Counted from the first letter of the stretch, positions 50,761-60,413 are shown. The stretch is DNA of 64,000 nt from Geojedonia sp051814705 (GCA_051814705.1 JBPWQW010000006.1:1-64000), one strand, 5' to 3'. Made by a program: numbers and translations. The notes: generated by a model not told the origin, from the letters alone.

Positions 50761-50943
50761 ATGGCAATGAATAAAAATACGGTTTTGGCATGGGCTACAA
50801 CCATTATGATAATTGTAGGATTGGCTCTAATTGCAATGGGTGCTTTTAGGTACGATGATGTTGCAGGATGGGGGTTCGCCTCGGTAGGAATTGGTTTTTT
50901 TGCGATAGCATGGGTGTTTAATGCACTTAAAGGTCGCGTATAA
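50761..50943 (+). CDS. small membrane protein, CAL67264 family
   Basis: This 60-residue protein has two membrane helices (about 8-28 and 37-55) joined by FRYDDVAGWGF. It matches the small flavobacterial membrane protein family named after CAL67264, of unknown function. It stands alone between terminators and the ABC-F gene. Confidence 0.8.
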   Translation: MAMNKNTVLAWATTIMIIVGLALIAMGAFRYDDVAGWGFASVGIGFFAIAWVFNALKGRV

Positions 50944-51037
50944 TTACTTTGCAGTCTTAAATAGCGGTGAGCTGTAAGCTGTTATATTTCAAGTATAATT
51001 CCCATAACAATAATCCATAAACAAATACACTTCAACA

Positions 51038-52729
51038 ATGAGCGACGATAGAAAGGTTATCTTTTCAATGACTGGTCTTACCAAGACCTTTCAAGGGGCG
51101 AACACGCCTGTATTAAAAAACATTTACCTAAGCTTCTTTTATGGAGCTAAAATTGGGATTTTGGGATTAAATGGTTCCGGAAAATCTACCTTATTAAAAA
51201 TCATAGCCGGAATTGATAAAAATTATCAAGGGGATGTAACATTTTTGCAAGATTATTCGGTTGGGTTATTGGAACAAGAACCTCAATTGGATGATACTAA
51301 AACAGTTATGGAAGTTGTACGTGAAGGAGCTGCCGAAACGGTTGCCATCCTTGATGAGTACAATAAGATTAATGATATGTTTGGTTTGGAAGAAGTGTAT
51401 TCCAACCCAGAAAAGATGGAAAAGTTGATGAACCGCCAAGCCGAGCTTCAGGATCAAATTGATGCTGCTAATGCTTGGGAGTTGGATACTAAACTCGAAA
51501 TTGCCATGGATGCCCTTCGTACTCCTGAAGGCGATAAAAAAATTGGTTTGCTTTCGGGTGGTGAGCGTCGTCGTGTCGCTTTGTGTAGGTTGCTTTTACA
51601 GGAACCCGATGTTTTGTTATTGGACGAGCCAACCAACCATTTAGATGCTGAATCTGTCCATTGGTTGGAGCAACATTTGGCACAATACAAAGGCACCGTG
51701 ATTGCAGTAACCCATGACAGGTATTTTTTAGACAATGTTGCGGGATGGATTTTGGAGTTGGATCGAGGAGAAGGAATCCCTTGGAAAGGGAATTATTCAT
51801 CATGGTTGGATCAAAAAACCAAGCGTTTGGCTCAAGAAAGTAAAGTGGCTTCAAAACATCAGAAAACCTTAGAACGTGAGTTAGACTGGGTTAGACAAGG
51901 TGCAAAAGGACGCCATACCAAACAAAAAGCACGTTTAAATAATTATGACAAATTATTAAGCCAGGACCAAAAACAATTGGACGAAAAACTGGAAATTTAT
52001 ATACCAAATGGTCCTCGTTTGGGCACCAATGTTATTGAATCTATTGGAGTCAGTAAAGGCTACGATGATAAATTGCTTTATGAAGATTTAAATTTTAAAT
52101 TACCTCAAGCAGGAATTGTAGGCATAATAGGACCTAATGGAGCTGGTAAGTCTACAATTTTTAGAATGATTATGGGAGAAGAAACTCCGGACAAAGGAGA
52201 GTTTGTGGTTGGAGACACGGCAAAGTTAGCCTATGTTGATCAAAAACATTCCAATATCAACCCCGAAAAATCTATTTGGCAAAATTTTAGTGATGAACAG
52301 GAGTTGATTATGATGGGAGGACGACAGGTAAATTCCCGCGCTTATTTGAGTCGCTTTAATTTTTCTGGAAGTGAGCAAAATAAAAAAGTAAAACTTCTTT
52401 CGGGAGGTGAGCGCAACCGTTTACATTTAGCGATGACTCTTAAGGAAGAAGGTAATGTTTTACTATTAGATGAGCCGACTAACGATTTAGATGTCAATAC
52501 ATTAAGAGCTTTAGAAGAAGGCTTGGAAAACTTTGCAGGTTGTGCCGTTGTGATTAGCCATGACCGCTGGTTTTTGGATCGAATCTGTACCCATATTTTA
52601 GCATTTGAAGGCGATAGTCAAGTGTATTTCTTTGAAGGAAGCTTTAGTGAATATGAAGATAATAAAAAGAAACGTTTGGGAGGTGATTTAATGCCCAAGC
52701 GGATTAAGTACAAAAAATTGGTGCGATAA
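51038..52729 (+). CDS. ettA: ABC-F type translational throttle EttA
   Basis: This 563-residue cytoplasmic protein has two ABC domains and no membrane segment. The first Walker A, GLNGSGKST, is at 43-51 with LSGGERRR and LLLDEPTNHLD. The second is GPNGAGKST with LSGGERNR and LLLDEPTNDLD. The linker between them is long and basic, as in EttA. It gates the first steps of translation on the ribosome by energy level. The C-terminal RIKYKK tail is short, as in EttA. Confidence 0.92.
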   Translation: MSDDRKVIFSMTGLTKTFQGANTPVLKNIYLSFFYGAKIGILGLNGSGKSTLLKIIAGIDKNYQGDVTFLQDYSVGLLEQEPQLDDTKTVMEVVREGAAETVAILDEYNKINDMFGLEEVYSNPEKMEKLMNRQAELQDQIDAANAWELDTKLEIAMDALRTPEGDKKIGLLSGGERRRVALCRLLLQEPDVLLLDEPTNHLDAESVHWLEQHLAQYKGTVIAVTHDRYFLDNVAGWILELDRGEGIPWKGNYSSWLDQKTKRLAQESKVASKHQKTLERELDWVRQGAKGRHTKQKARLNNYDKLLSQDQKQLDEKLEIYIPNGPRLGTNVIESIGVSKGYDDKLLYEDLNFKLPQAGIVGIIGPNGAGKSTIFRMIMGEETPDKGEFVVGDTAKLAYVDQKHSNINPEKSIWQNFSDEQELIMMGGRQVNSRAYLSRFNFSGSEQNKKVKLLSGGERNRLHLAMTLKEEGNVLLLDEPTNDLDVNTLRALEEGLENFAGCAVVISHDRWFLDRICTHILAFEGDSQVYFFEGSFSEYEDNKKKRLGGDLMPKRIKYKKLVR

Positions 52730-52873
52730 TAAGATCTGTCTTAAAAGTTCAAAAGTGTTATTCTGAATTTAGTTTAGCACTCAATAAATGGTCTAGTGGA
52801 AGTTATAAGAGCCTGAAACAGGTTCAAGTAGAAAACGTGAATTTTTTATTACAACCTTTTTGATTACGATTGT

Positions 52874-53092
52874 TTAATACAAGTGACCGTCGGTAAAATC
52901 TTTGTAGCTAGTGTCTTCTTCAGATTTTAAATTATCCTGTTCTAAAAGCCTTTTGTTTTCGGCATTTAGTCTGAACGTTTTGATAATGGCAATGATAATA
53001 AAAATCGCAAAAACACTGGCCGTTACAATAAGAACAATCGTTAATTGAGAAGTACTCGCCATAGAATTTAAGCTCGAAATTATGCTTGTCAT
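52874..53092 (-). CDS. small single-pass membrane protein
   Basis: I do not recognise this 72-residue protein. It has one hydrophobic helix (about 18-43), then a basic and acidic C-terminal half (FRLNAENKRLLEQDNLKSEE) that should face the cytoplasm. A -7 box TATATTTG lies upstream at 53122-53129, which supports expression. Confidence 0.65.
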   Translation of the reverse strand: MTSIISSLNSMASTSQLTIVLIVTASVFAIFIIIAIIKTFRLNAENKRLLEQDNLKSEEDTSYKDFTDGHLY

Positions 53093-53121
53093 AAATTAGG
53101 TGGGTAAAGGATTTAATTAAT

Positions 53122-53129
53122 CAAATATA
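53122..53129 (-). promoter_or_regulatory. -7 box for the small membrane protein
   Basis: The minus strand reads TATATTTG, an exact TAnnTTTG match, 29 bases before the ATG at 53092. Confidence 0.5.
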
Positions 53130-53215
53130 CAATTTTATTTTTACGGTTAACTGTTTCAAAATAACAATGCTAGGATATTTATTAACAGAAATCCTCATTG
53201 GCTTTCCTATCATTT

Positions 53216-53686
53216 TTATTGGTTGATAGCTAATTCCATTTTAATGTCACTTCGTTTGTAAGGCGAGTTTTCTTCGACAGGTATTTCAAGAAACCCATAT
53301 TTTCTATAAATATAAATGGCATTTTCCAATTTGGTGTTGGAGTAGAGTATTAATGCTTTAAAGTGTTGCTCATTTGAAAAATCTATGCAATGTTTAATGA
53401 GTTGTTGCCCAATTTTATAACCTCTGTAGTTAGGCGAGACTGCCATTTTTGTAAGCTCAAAAACGGCATGTTCTTTAGTAGGCATCAGGGCTACCGTACC
53501 AACGATTGCATCATCCAGTTGGGCAAAAAAGATATGTCCACCTTTTCCTGTGATATAGCGTTCAGGTTTGCTTAGGACTTCTTCATCAAAAGGTTCTACG
53601 TAAAAAAAAGTTTGGAGCCATTCGATATTCAGTGTGTAAAAATCTTTGGCATATTGTGATTGAAATGGAATAATATTAATGGGCAT
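53216..53686 (-). CDS. GNAT family N-acetyltransferase
   Basis: This 156-residue acetyltransferase has the conserved strands FFAQLDDAIVGTVALMP and FELTKMAVSPNYRGYKIGQQ, where the last contains the acetyl-CoA loop, and the end NAIYIYRKYGF. The substrate is unknown. Its start overlaps the hutG end by 11 bases, so it is probably translated from the same mRNA. Confidence 0.88.
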   Translation of the reverse strand: MPINIIPFQSQYAKDFYTLNIEWLQTFFYVEPFDEEVLSKPERYITGKGGHIFFAQLDDAIVGTVALMPTKEHAVFELTKMAVSPNYRGYKIGQQLIKHCIDFSNEQHFKALILYSNTKLENAIYIYRKYGFLEIPVEENSPYKRSDIKMELAINQ

Positions 53687-54695
53687 TAGCTCTTATAAAG
53701 TCGGTTATTAAGTAGGTGATTAGCTTTCCAACTTGAGTTTCAGTTTCTGGTGTTGGGGCAGCTTCACAGATGTGTAAATATTTTGCTTGGTCTTGTTTTC
53801 CAAAATAATTTACAAAACGTCTAGCCTTATTGACACTGAAACCACTTGGGGTCATGGCACTGCTGGGTATATTTTTAATGGCGTCGCAGTCTATTTCAAT
53901 TCCGAAAGGTGCACTTGAAATAAGATCTAAGGCACGTTCAAGCTCATCATTAAACCCCAATTCCTTTCTTATTTCGATGGACTCAAACGTATTATATTGG
54001 ATTGACTTATTAGTATTCAAAATTTTAAAAACAGATTCTGAAGTATAATTCTCATGTAATCCAAATATAAAGTAGTGTTTTAAAAAACCTTCATTATATG
54101 CGTAACTAAACCCATTTCCACTATGTCTGCCTTCTTCAGGTCTAAAGTCGGTATGTGCATCAAAGTTAATGGCATTAATTGATTTTTTTAATGCTAAGGA
54201 CGTGCCTTTAATAGTTCCGTAGGCATTATTGTGTCCACCACCAATGACAATTGGAATTTTACCTGCCTTAATAATTTGATAGATCAATTCGGATACCTCC
54301 AAATCAATTTTAGCAACTTTTTTTCGAGCTTTTAAAATGTGCTTTTTATCAGTTTGATCGAATTCTTTTAGCTTTTCCAAGAATGGGGAATAGTCCAAGT
54401 GTCCAAGTAAAAGCACCTTTTCTGGTTGAGTATAGGCATTACTTTGAATGTTTAATAGCACTTTTAAAGTTGCATCCCAGGCTTTTGAGGCACCCACATG
54501 TCCATAATTTGCAAACACACCTATATCCTCTTTTACACCAAAAATTACGTAGGTAACATCCAAATTAACAATGTCATCGTATATAGTAGTGAAGTTTGAA
54601 AGTATTTGAATATGATTTCCAAATTTGGATTCACCTTGGCGATTTTTTAAAAGGGTTTTTAAATCATTTTTATTGAATAAAACAAGATTGTCCAT
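53676..54695 (-). CDS. hutG: formimidoylglutamase (arginase/ureohydrolase family)
   Basis: This manganese enzyme removes formamide from N-formimidoyl-glutamate in histidine breakdown. The 339-residue protein has the metal ligands in GGGHNNAYG, NFDAHTDFRPEE and EIDCDAIKN. Related agmatinases share these motifs, but hutI lies about one kilobase away on the same strand, which supports the hut role. hutH and hutU are not in the window. Confidence 0.88.
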   Translation of the reverse strand: MDNLVLFNKNDLKTLLKNRQGESKFGNHIQILSNFTTIYDDIVNLDVTYVIFGVKEDIGVFANYGHVGASKAWDATLKVLLNIQSNAYTQPEKVLLLGHLDYSPFLEKLKEFDQTDKKHILKARKKVAKIDLEVSELIYQIIKAGKIPIVIGGGHNNAYGTIKGTSLALKKSINAINFDAHTDFRPEEGRHSGNGFSYAYNEGFLKHYFIFGLHENYTSESVFKILNTNKSIQYNTFESIEIRKELGFNDELERALDLISSAPFGIEIDCDAIKNIPSSAMTPSGFSVNKARRFVNYFGKQDQAKYLHICEAAPTPETETQVGKLITYLITDFIRANAH

Positions 54696-54789
54696 ATTGG
54701 CAAAATTAAAACTAAAAATACATATTATTTATTTTTAACATCAAAATGTAATTGATTAATTTAACACTCAAAATTTAAACCGACATCTC

Positions 54790-55674
54790 ATGGAGAATGC
54801 AAACAACAACAAAAGTACAGGACTAAAAGTTGCAATAGGAATTTTATTGGTCTTGTTTATAGGTACAGGAGTTTATACTTCTAAACTTTACAATGACAAA
54901 AAAGAAACGGAAGCCACGCTAACAAAAGAAAAAGCACAAGTGATGGCTGACTTAGAAACTATGTCAAAACAATACGACGTTATTATTGGTGAAAATGCTG
55001 CTACAAATCAAGATTTAGTAGAAGCAAGATCCCGAATTCAAGGCCTAATGGATTCCTTGAAAATTTCACAAAACAGTGTAGCTAGCCTTTGGAATTACAA
55101 AAAGAAATTTCTTTCCTTACGTGAAGAAATGGATCAGCTATTAACTGAAAATGAAAAACTAAAAATCCAAAACTCTTCTTTAGCTACTTCCTTGGACAGT
55201 ACAAAAATACAATTGGCAGAACGTACTATGTTTACCGATTCATTACTAGTTCAAAACACAGAATTGTCAACAGTGGTGGAAAATGCATCGATGTTGCAAA
55301 CTGTAGGCTTAAATGGGTTTGGAGTTATTGTTAGAAGTTCTGGTAAATTAGTACCAACTGAAAGAGCTGGTAGAAGCGATAAAATTCAAGTATGCTACAC
55401 CGTGGCTAAAAACACTGTAGTAGGTGCTGGCGACAAAGAGTTATATGTACAAGTTATGGATCCTAAAGGTGTTGTTTTAGGGACTAACGAACAAATTCAA
55501 TTTGGTGATGTTGTTATAAATTATAGTATTGTCAGCAAATTTAACTATGAAAATAAAAACTTAAATATTTGTGAGTTTATTACTCCAAATAACGAGTTTG
55601 CTAAAGGAAAATATACGGTTAATGTATATAACCAAAAAGAATTAGTATCGACTTCAGAATTTACCTTAAAGTAA
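54790..55674 (+). CDS. hypothetical membrane protein with periplasmic coiled coil
   Basis: This 294-residue protein has an N-terminal membrane helix (about 12-31) followed by a long coiled-coil region (about 33-165, rich in Lys, Glu, Gln and Leu). The globular C-terminal domain of about 120 residues starts at LQTVGLNGFGVIVRSSG and is beta-rich. No known function. It is a widespread type of flavobacterial envelope protein. It is followed by a strong terminator and lies divergently between hutG and the convergent hutI. Confidence 0.75.
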   Translation: MENANNNKSTGLKVAIGILLVLFIGTGVYTSKLYNDKKETEATLTKEKAQVMADLETMSKQYDVIIGENAATNQDLVEARSRIQGLMDSLKISQNSVASLWNYKKKFLSLREEMDQLLTENEKLKIQNSSLATSLDSTKIQLAERTMFTDSLLVQNTELSTVVENASMLQTVGLNGFGVIVRSSGKLVPTERAGRSDKIQVCYTVAKNTVVGAGDKELYVQVMDPKGVVLGTNEQIQFGDVVINYSIVSKFNYENKNLNICEFITPNNEFAKGKYTVNVYNQKELVSTSEFTLK

Positions 55675-55694
55675 AATAAGATATTTGTATTAAG

Positions 55695-55726
55695 AACCCC
55701 GAAAATTAAACTTTCGGGGTTTTTTT
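55695..55726 (+). terminator. terminator after the coiled-coil gene
   Basis: AACCCCGAAA pairs with TTTCGGGGTT around a 7-base loop, and a T-run follows on the plus strand. The stop codon of the convergent hutI lies at its edge. Confidence 0.88.
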
Positions 55727-56993
55727 ATGCTGTCATTTTAATCCCATTGATTATAACGGAATCTATATGATCGTCGCCAAAAGCATACGGTAAGTAGTTA
55801 TAGCTTGGAATCGCTTTCGTGATGATGATGTTGGCCTTTTTTCCTTTGGTAATACTGCCATAATCCTTACTAATTCCCATAGCATAAGCGCCATTTAAGG
55901 TTGCAGCGTTGATGGCTTCTTCAGGCGTCATGTTCATTTTTATACAAGCAGTACTGACCACAAAATTCATATTTCCAGTAGGCGAAGATCCAGGATTATA
56001 ATCTGTTGCCAAAGCTAAAGCTAATCCAGCATCTATTATTTGCCTTGCAGGTGTATACGGAATACTTAAAAAATAGGAACAAGCTGGTAATGCAACAGGT
56101 ATCGTATTACTTTGTTTTAAAGCTTCAATGTCTTCAGGGTTTATCTCTTCGAGGTGGTCTACTGAAAGGGCATTGTATTTCGTTCCCAATGACACGCCTC
56201 CAAAAGCGTGAAACTGATTGACATGGATTTTTGGAATCAGTCCATATTGAGATCCTGCTTTTAAAATTTGCTCGGTCTCTTCCAAGCCAAAATAACCTTT
56301 TTCACAGAACACATCTATATAGTTAGCCAATTGCTCTTTGGATACTTTTGGAATAAGCTCCTTAATTACCAGATCAATAAACCCTTGTGTATTGTTTTTG
56401 AATTCCCTAGGGATGGCATGCGCTGCCAATAAGGTAGGCACAACATGTATTTGGGATTCTTTTTTTAGTCGATTAATCACACGAAGCATTTTAAGCTCGG
56501 CATCAACGGTCAATCCATAACCAGATTTAATTTCTATGGCTCCTGTGCCTTGTTTTGCAACGGCATTCAGTCTTATTAAGGATTGTTGAAACAAATCTTC
56601 TTCGCTAGTCTTTTGAAGCGTTTCGGCGGAATTTAAAATACCCCCACCGCGATTGGCAATTTCTTCATAAGTCAAACCCTTGATCCGGTCTACAAATTCT
56701 TGTGTTCTGTCACCAGCATAAACCAAATGCGTATGAGAGTCGCACCAAGCAGGTAATACTATTTTGCCCGAAGCATCGATAATTTCATCGGCTTCGGTGA
56801 TCTTGCAATCCTCCATGTTGCCAAAATCAACAATGCTGTCCTTAACGATATACAGAAAGGCGTTTTTAAGAGTTGGTAAAACCTTCATATCTACACCTTT
56901 TACACATGTAGTTTTAGCTTCTCTTAGCTGAAGTAATTCTTTTATGTTTTTTATAAGAATGGACAAAATTTTTGTTTTTTCAAAGTTGCTCAA
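55725..56993 (-). CDS. hutI: imidazolonepropionase
   Basis: This amidohydrolase hydrolyses 4-imidazolone-5-propanoate to N-formimidoyl-glutamate, the third step of histidine degradation. The 422-residue protein has the metal motif CDSHTHLVYAGDR. It also has IEIKSGYGLTVDAELKML, LLAAHAIPREF, the VDHLEEI segment and ALATDYNPGSSPTGN near the end. The product feeds HutG, encoded at 53676-54695. Confidence 0.93.
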   Translation of the reverse strand: MSNFEKTKILSILIKNIKELLQLREAKTTCVKGVDMKVLPTLKNAFLYIVKDSIVDFGNMEDCKITEADEIIDASGKIVLPAWCDSHTHLVYAGDRTQEFVDRIKGLTYEEIANRGGGILNSAETLQKTSEEDLFQQSLIRLNAVAKQGTGAIEIKSGYGLTVDAELKMLRVINRLKKESQIHVVPTLLAAHAIPREFKNNTQGFIDLVIKELIPKVSKEQLANYIDVFCEKGYFGLEETEQILKAGSQYGLIPKIHVNQFHAFGGVSLGTKYNALSVDHLEEINPEDIEALKQSNTIPVALPACSYFLSIPYTPARQIIDAGLALALATDYNPGSSPTGNMNFVVSTACIKMNMTPEEAINAATLNGAYAMGISKDYGSITKGKKANIIITKAIPSYNYLPYAFGDDHIDSVIINGIKMTA

Positions 56994-57003
56994 TTTTTCG
57001 ATA

Positions 57004-57036
57004 ATAAAAAAACGCCAACTGCTTTAGTTGACGTTT
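57004..57036 (-). terminator. terminator after fumC
   Basis: On the minus strand, AAACGTCAACT pairs with AGTTGGCGTTT with one G-T pair around a 5-base loop, and T-rich sequence follows. It lies between fumC and hutI. Confidence 0.8.
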
Positions 57037-57056
57037 GTAGTATTCTAAAATAGAAT

Positions 57057-58454
57057 TTATTTTAAACCACCCACCATATCTTCTGGTTTTACCCATGCAT
57101 CATAATCCTCGGCGGTAACATAACCTAACTTCACGGCTTCTTCCTTTAAAGTTGTGCCATTTTTATGGGCTGTATTGGCAATTTCAGCCGCTTTATAATA
57201 ACCAATTTTGGTGTTTAAGGCGGTTACCAACATTAATGAATTGTTCAACAATTGTTTAATCACTTGATGGTTTGGTTGGATGCCCGAAGCACAATGTTCT
57301 TCAAAACTTGCACAAGCGTCTCCTAATAACTGAGCCGATTGCAACACGTTTGCAGCCATCATGGGCTTAAATACATTGAGTTCGTAATGCCCTTGTGCAC
57401 CACCAACAGTAATCGCAACATCATTACCCATCACTTGAGCGCAAACCATCGTTAAAGCCTCACATTGAGTTGGGTTTACTTTTCCAGGCATGATGGAACT
57501 TCCAGGTTCGTTTGCCGGAATAATGATTTCTCCAATACCACTTCGTGGACCAGAAGCCATCATACGGATATCATTGGCAATTTTGTTCAAGGATACGGCT
57601 AATTGCTTTAAAGCACCGTGGGTTTCTACCAAGGCATCGTGTGCTGCCAAGGCTTCAAATTTATTGCCAGCAGTTATAAAAGGTAATCCTGTAAATTGGG
57701 CTATATATTTAGCTACTAAAACATCATAGCCTTTTGGAGTGTTTAAACCTGTTCCCACCGCTGTACCACCTAATGCAAGTTCTGACAAGTGTGCTAAGGT
57801 ATTTTCTAGGGCTTTTAAGCCATGATCTAATTGCGATACATAACCCGAAAACTCTTGTCCAAGGGTTAGGGGAGTGGCGTCCATCAAGTGCGTACGACCA
57901 ATTTTTACACAGTCACTAAACTCCATGGATTTTTTGTGCAGGGTATCTCGTAACTGTCGAATCTTTGGAATGGTGTTCTCTGCAATTTTTTTATAAGCGG
58001 CAATATGCATTCCAGTAGGGAAGGTGTCGTTTGAAGATTGCGATTTATTGACATCGTCATTCGCTTTTATAACCGCTTCATCTTGTCCCACTATTTTACC
58101 TGCCAGTTGTTGTGCACGGTTAGCAATCACCTCATTGACATTCATATTGCTTTGTGTGCCCGAACCCGTTTGCCAAATCACGAGCGGAAACTGATCGTCA
58201 TGCTTGCCCTCTAAAATCTCATCGCAAACTTGGGCGATCAAATTGCGTTTTTCAATAGCTAATACACCCAATTCAGTATTGGTATAGGCTGCCGCTTTTT
58301 TAAGAAAAGCAAACCCATATACAATTTCCAATGGCATGGATGCCGGAGCACCTATTTTAAAATTATTGCGTGAACGTTCGGTTTGTGCGCCCCATAATTT
58401 ATCGGCGGGGACTTTAACTTCGCCCATGGTGTCCTTTTCAATTCTATAAGTCAT
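57057..58454 (-). CDS. fumC: class II fumarate hydratase
   Basis: This iron-independent fumarase interconverts fumarate and malate in the TCA cycle. The 465-residue protein has the superfamily signature GSSIMPGKVNPTQCE, the TGSGTQSNMNVNEVIANRA segment and the KIGRTHLMDATPLTLGQEF segment with the catalytic His. Length is normal. It has its own terminator. Confidence 0.95.
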   Translation of the reverse strand: MTYRIEKDTMGEVKVPADKLWGAQTERSRNNFKIGAPASMPLEIVYGFAFLKKAAAYTNTELGVLAIEKRNLIAQVCDEILEGKHDDQFPLVIWQTGSGTQSNMNVNEVIANRAQQLAGKIVGQDEAVIKANDDVNKSQSSNDTFPTGMHIAAYKKIAENTIPKIRQLRDTLHKKSMEFSDCVKIGRTHLMDATPLTLGQEFSGYVSQLDHGLKALENTLAHLSELALGGTAVGTGLNTPKGYDVLVAKYIAQFTGLPFITAGNKFEALAAHDALVETHGALKQLAVSLNKIANDIRMMASGPRSGIGEIIIPANEPGSSIMPGKVNPTQCEALTMVCAQVMGNDVAITVGGAQGHYELNVFKPMMAANVLQSAQLLGDACASFEEHCASGIQPNHQVIKQLLNNSLMLVTALNTKIGYYKAAEIANTAHKNGTTLKEEAVKLGYVTAEDYDAWVKPEDMVGGLK

Positions 58455-58653
58455 TTTGTGAAAATTTTTATCTTTTACAAAATTACAATTTTTGAAGCTT
58501 ATATTTTAATGATTAATTAACATAAATTGGAGAAAACTTAAACCATTAAAACTTAGGTATTTAATAAATTTTTGAGTACTTTTATTCGACTAATTTAAAG
58601 GGCTATTTTACCTTTAAAATTCTATAAAAATTAATGTATTTAAATTTAAAATC

Positions 58654-59295
58654 ATGGCTACACTAAGATTAGGGGACGTCGCCCCCAATTTCACGGCACA
58701 ATCTACAGAAGGAACAATAGATTTTCACAACTGGCTAGGAGATAGCTGGGGTGTTTTATTTTCACACCCTGCAGACTACACACCCGTTTGCACTACCGAA
58801 TTGGGTGCTGTGGCAAAGTATAAAAAGGAATTTGACAAGCGTCATGTTAAAGTGGTAGCATTAAGTGTTGATGGCATGGTTTCACATCACGATTGGATTA
58901 AAGACATTAATGAAACGCAAAACACAACAGTCAATTTTCCTTTGATTGCAGATGAAGATCGAAAAGTATCTGAACTTTATGACATGATCCACCCCAATGC
59001 CGATGACAAGCAAACCGTACGCTCGGTTTTTGTGATTGGACCCGATAAAAAAGTAAAACTGATGATTACCTATCCAGCTTCAACAGGGCGAAATTTCAAG
59101 GAAATATTAAGAGTTATCGATTCGCTACAACTTACAGCCTACCACAAAGTGGCCACTCCAGTAAACTGGGAGCATGGAGAAGATTGTGTGATCGTGCCCT
59201 CGGTAACCAATGAGCAAATCCCCGAACTGTTTCCAAAAGGCTTTAAGGAAATTAAACCTTATCTGCGGATGACCCCACAGCCTAATTTGAATTAA
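58654..59295 (+). CDS. 1-Cys peroxiredoxin (Prx6 type)
   Basis: This 213-residue thiol peroxidase reduces hydrogen peroxide and organic peroxides. The peroxidatic Cys46 lies in HPADYTPVCTTELG, and the Prx6-type long C-terminal domain follows with ATPVNWEHGEDCVIVPS. A second Cys in that segment is not the usual resolving cysteine, so a 1-Cys mechanism is likely. It is a single-gene unit with its own terminator. Confidence 0.92.
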   Translation: MATLRLGDVAPNFTAQSTEGTIDFHNWLGDSWGVLFSHPADYTPVCTTELGAVAKYKKEFDKRHVKVVALSVDGMVSHHDWIKDINETQNTTVNFPLIADEDRKVSELYDMIHPNADDKQTVRSVFVIGPDKKVKLMITYPASTGRNFKEILRVIDSLQLTAYHKVATPVNWEHGEDCVIVPSVTNEQIPELFPKGFKEIKPYLRMTPQPNLN

Positions 59296-59317
59296 TAAAA
59301 TTAGCATCCCATACTTT

Positions 59318-59352
59318 AAAAGCACGGCAACACAAGTTGCCGTGCTTTTTTT
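59318..59352 (+). terminator. terminator after the peroxiredoxin gene
   Basis: AGCACGGCAAC pairs with GTTGCCGTGCT around the loop ACAA, with A-rich and T-rich flanks. Strong on sequence grounds. Confidence 0.9.
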
Positions 59353-59409
59353 GTTGATAATTTTTTAAATGAATCTGTAGGAAAAGGATTAATTTAGTAA
59401 AATTAAAGA

Positions 59410-59439
59410 TTTATATTTGTTTATAAGACGTTAGCGGTA
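59410..59439 (+). repeat. right half of a cassette spacer before the first gene of array 2
   Basis: The sequence runs TATTTGTTTATAAGAC and then GTTAGCGGTA (59430-59439). The ten-base motif is the exact reverse complement of TACCGCTAAC at 60276-60285 beyond the gene. The TTTATAA-AC-GTT form matches site C on the other array. The left half of the spacer is missing. Confidence 0.7.
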
Positions 59440-59456
59440 ATTTGAACCAAATTCCA

Positions 59457-60284
59457 ATGAAACAAGAAATTTCAGTTAATAAAGCAATTAATAGAGGACA
59501 CTTGATTGTGAATATTCCTGTCTTTATTAGTATGATTGGAATTCCTGCTTTAGCGTTTTATTTATCAAGTAAGAGTTTAATTCCTAAATGGGGAATTGGA
59601 ATCAGTTTTATAATTGGATTTGTTGTTGCTTGGTTAGTTTGGAGTTTTATGATAACCAAATGGAGAATTTGGGCTTTTGAAAACGTTAGGAATGTTCACG
59701 AATTAAAAAAGAGAGCTATCGATGAAAAGCTGATTTGGAATGATTACAAAATATTTGAAAAAACTGAAATTAGAACTTCATCTGAAAAACTGAAACTAAA
59801 GGAATTAGAAAAAAAATTCCAAAAAGAAGACATCTTTAAAGAAGACTTATCAATTCCAATTTCACGAATAATATATTTTTCAAGAACAACAAACCTTGTT
59901 GAAATGTTTATAATGTTAGCTTGTTCTGGTCTTGGAATCTATTTATTACTAACTTCAGAAAGTTATGTTATAGGAACATTATTTGCAGTAATTGGAAGTT
60001 ACTATGCTTTTAAAGAATATAAACAAGCAACAAATACTGAACCTCAAATTACTATCAATAACAAAGGAATTCAAACAATAAATGTTGAATTTAAAAATTG
60101 GAATGAAATAAAAAAAGAGGAAATAATTTATGTGAATACTGGAAAAAGGTCAGAAGCATATTTAACATATAATTTTAAAGGCGGTTTTGAACAAATAAAA
60201 ATTGCTGATTTTGACATTACACCGAAAGAAATGGAAAATTTATTAAAAACATATAGAATACGGAATAATAAAAACTACCGCTAA
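59457..60284 (+). CDS. hypothetical membrane protein in a cassette
   Basis: I do not recognise this protein of about 275 residues. It has two N-terminal membrane helices (LIVNIPVFISMIGIPALAF and ISFIIGFVVAWLVW), a charged Lys/Glu-rich cytoplasmic part and two more helices near the middle (MFIMLACSGLGIYLLL and VIGTLFAVIGSYYAF). The C-terminal domain has an even mix of charges. The frame is open from a TTG at 59442, and the ATG at 59457 is preferred. The stop codon falls inside the boundary motif at 60276-60285. The base composition is more AT-rich than its neighbours. Confidence 0.7.
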   Translation: MKQEISVNKAINRGHLIVNIPVFISMIGIPALAFYLSSKSLIPKWGIGISFIIGFVVAWLVWSFMITKWRIWAFENVRNVHELKKRAIDEKLIWNDYKIFEKTEIRTSSEKLKLKELEKKFQKEDIFKEDLSIPISRIIYFSRTTNLVEMFIMLACSGLGIYLLLTSESYVIGTLFAVIGSYYAFKEYKQATNTEPQITINNKGIQTINVEFKNWNEIKKEEIIYVNTGKRSEAYLTYNFKGGFEQIKIADFDITPKEMENLLKTYRIRNNKNYR

Positions 60285-60413
60285 CACCGTATATAATTTA
60301 TTGCTAGTTCTAGCCTACTTACGAAAATCCTTGCGGATTTTCTATTTGGTTTGTATTTGCTAAATTAGGTGCTTAAAACACGCAACAAACCATATACAAA
60401 CAAGTTGGCAAAC
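60276..60413 (+). repeat. complete cassette spacer (site D), attC-like
   Basis: The site is TACCGCTAAC, ACC, GTATAT (60289-60294), a variable part with the hairpin GAAAATCC-TTGC-GGATTTTC at 60323-60342, then ATATAC (60392-60397), AAACAA and GTTGGCAAAC. The inner arms are exact complements, and the spacings of 3 and 6 bases to the AAC and GTT ends equal those of site B (40687-40824). The left end is complementary to the start of the preceding cassette. The right end starts the next one. Confidence 0.8.
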
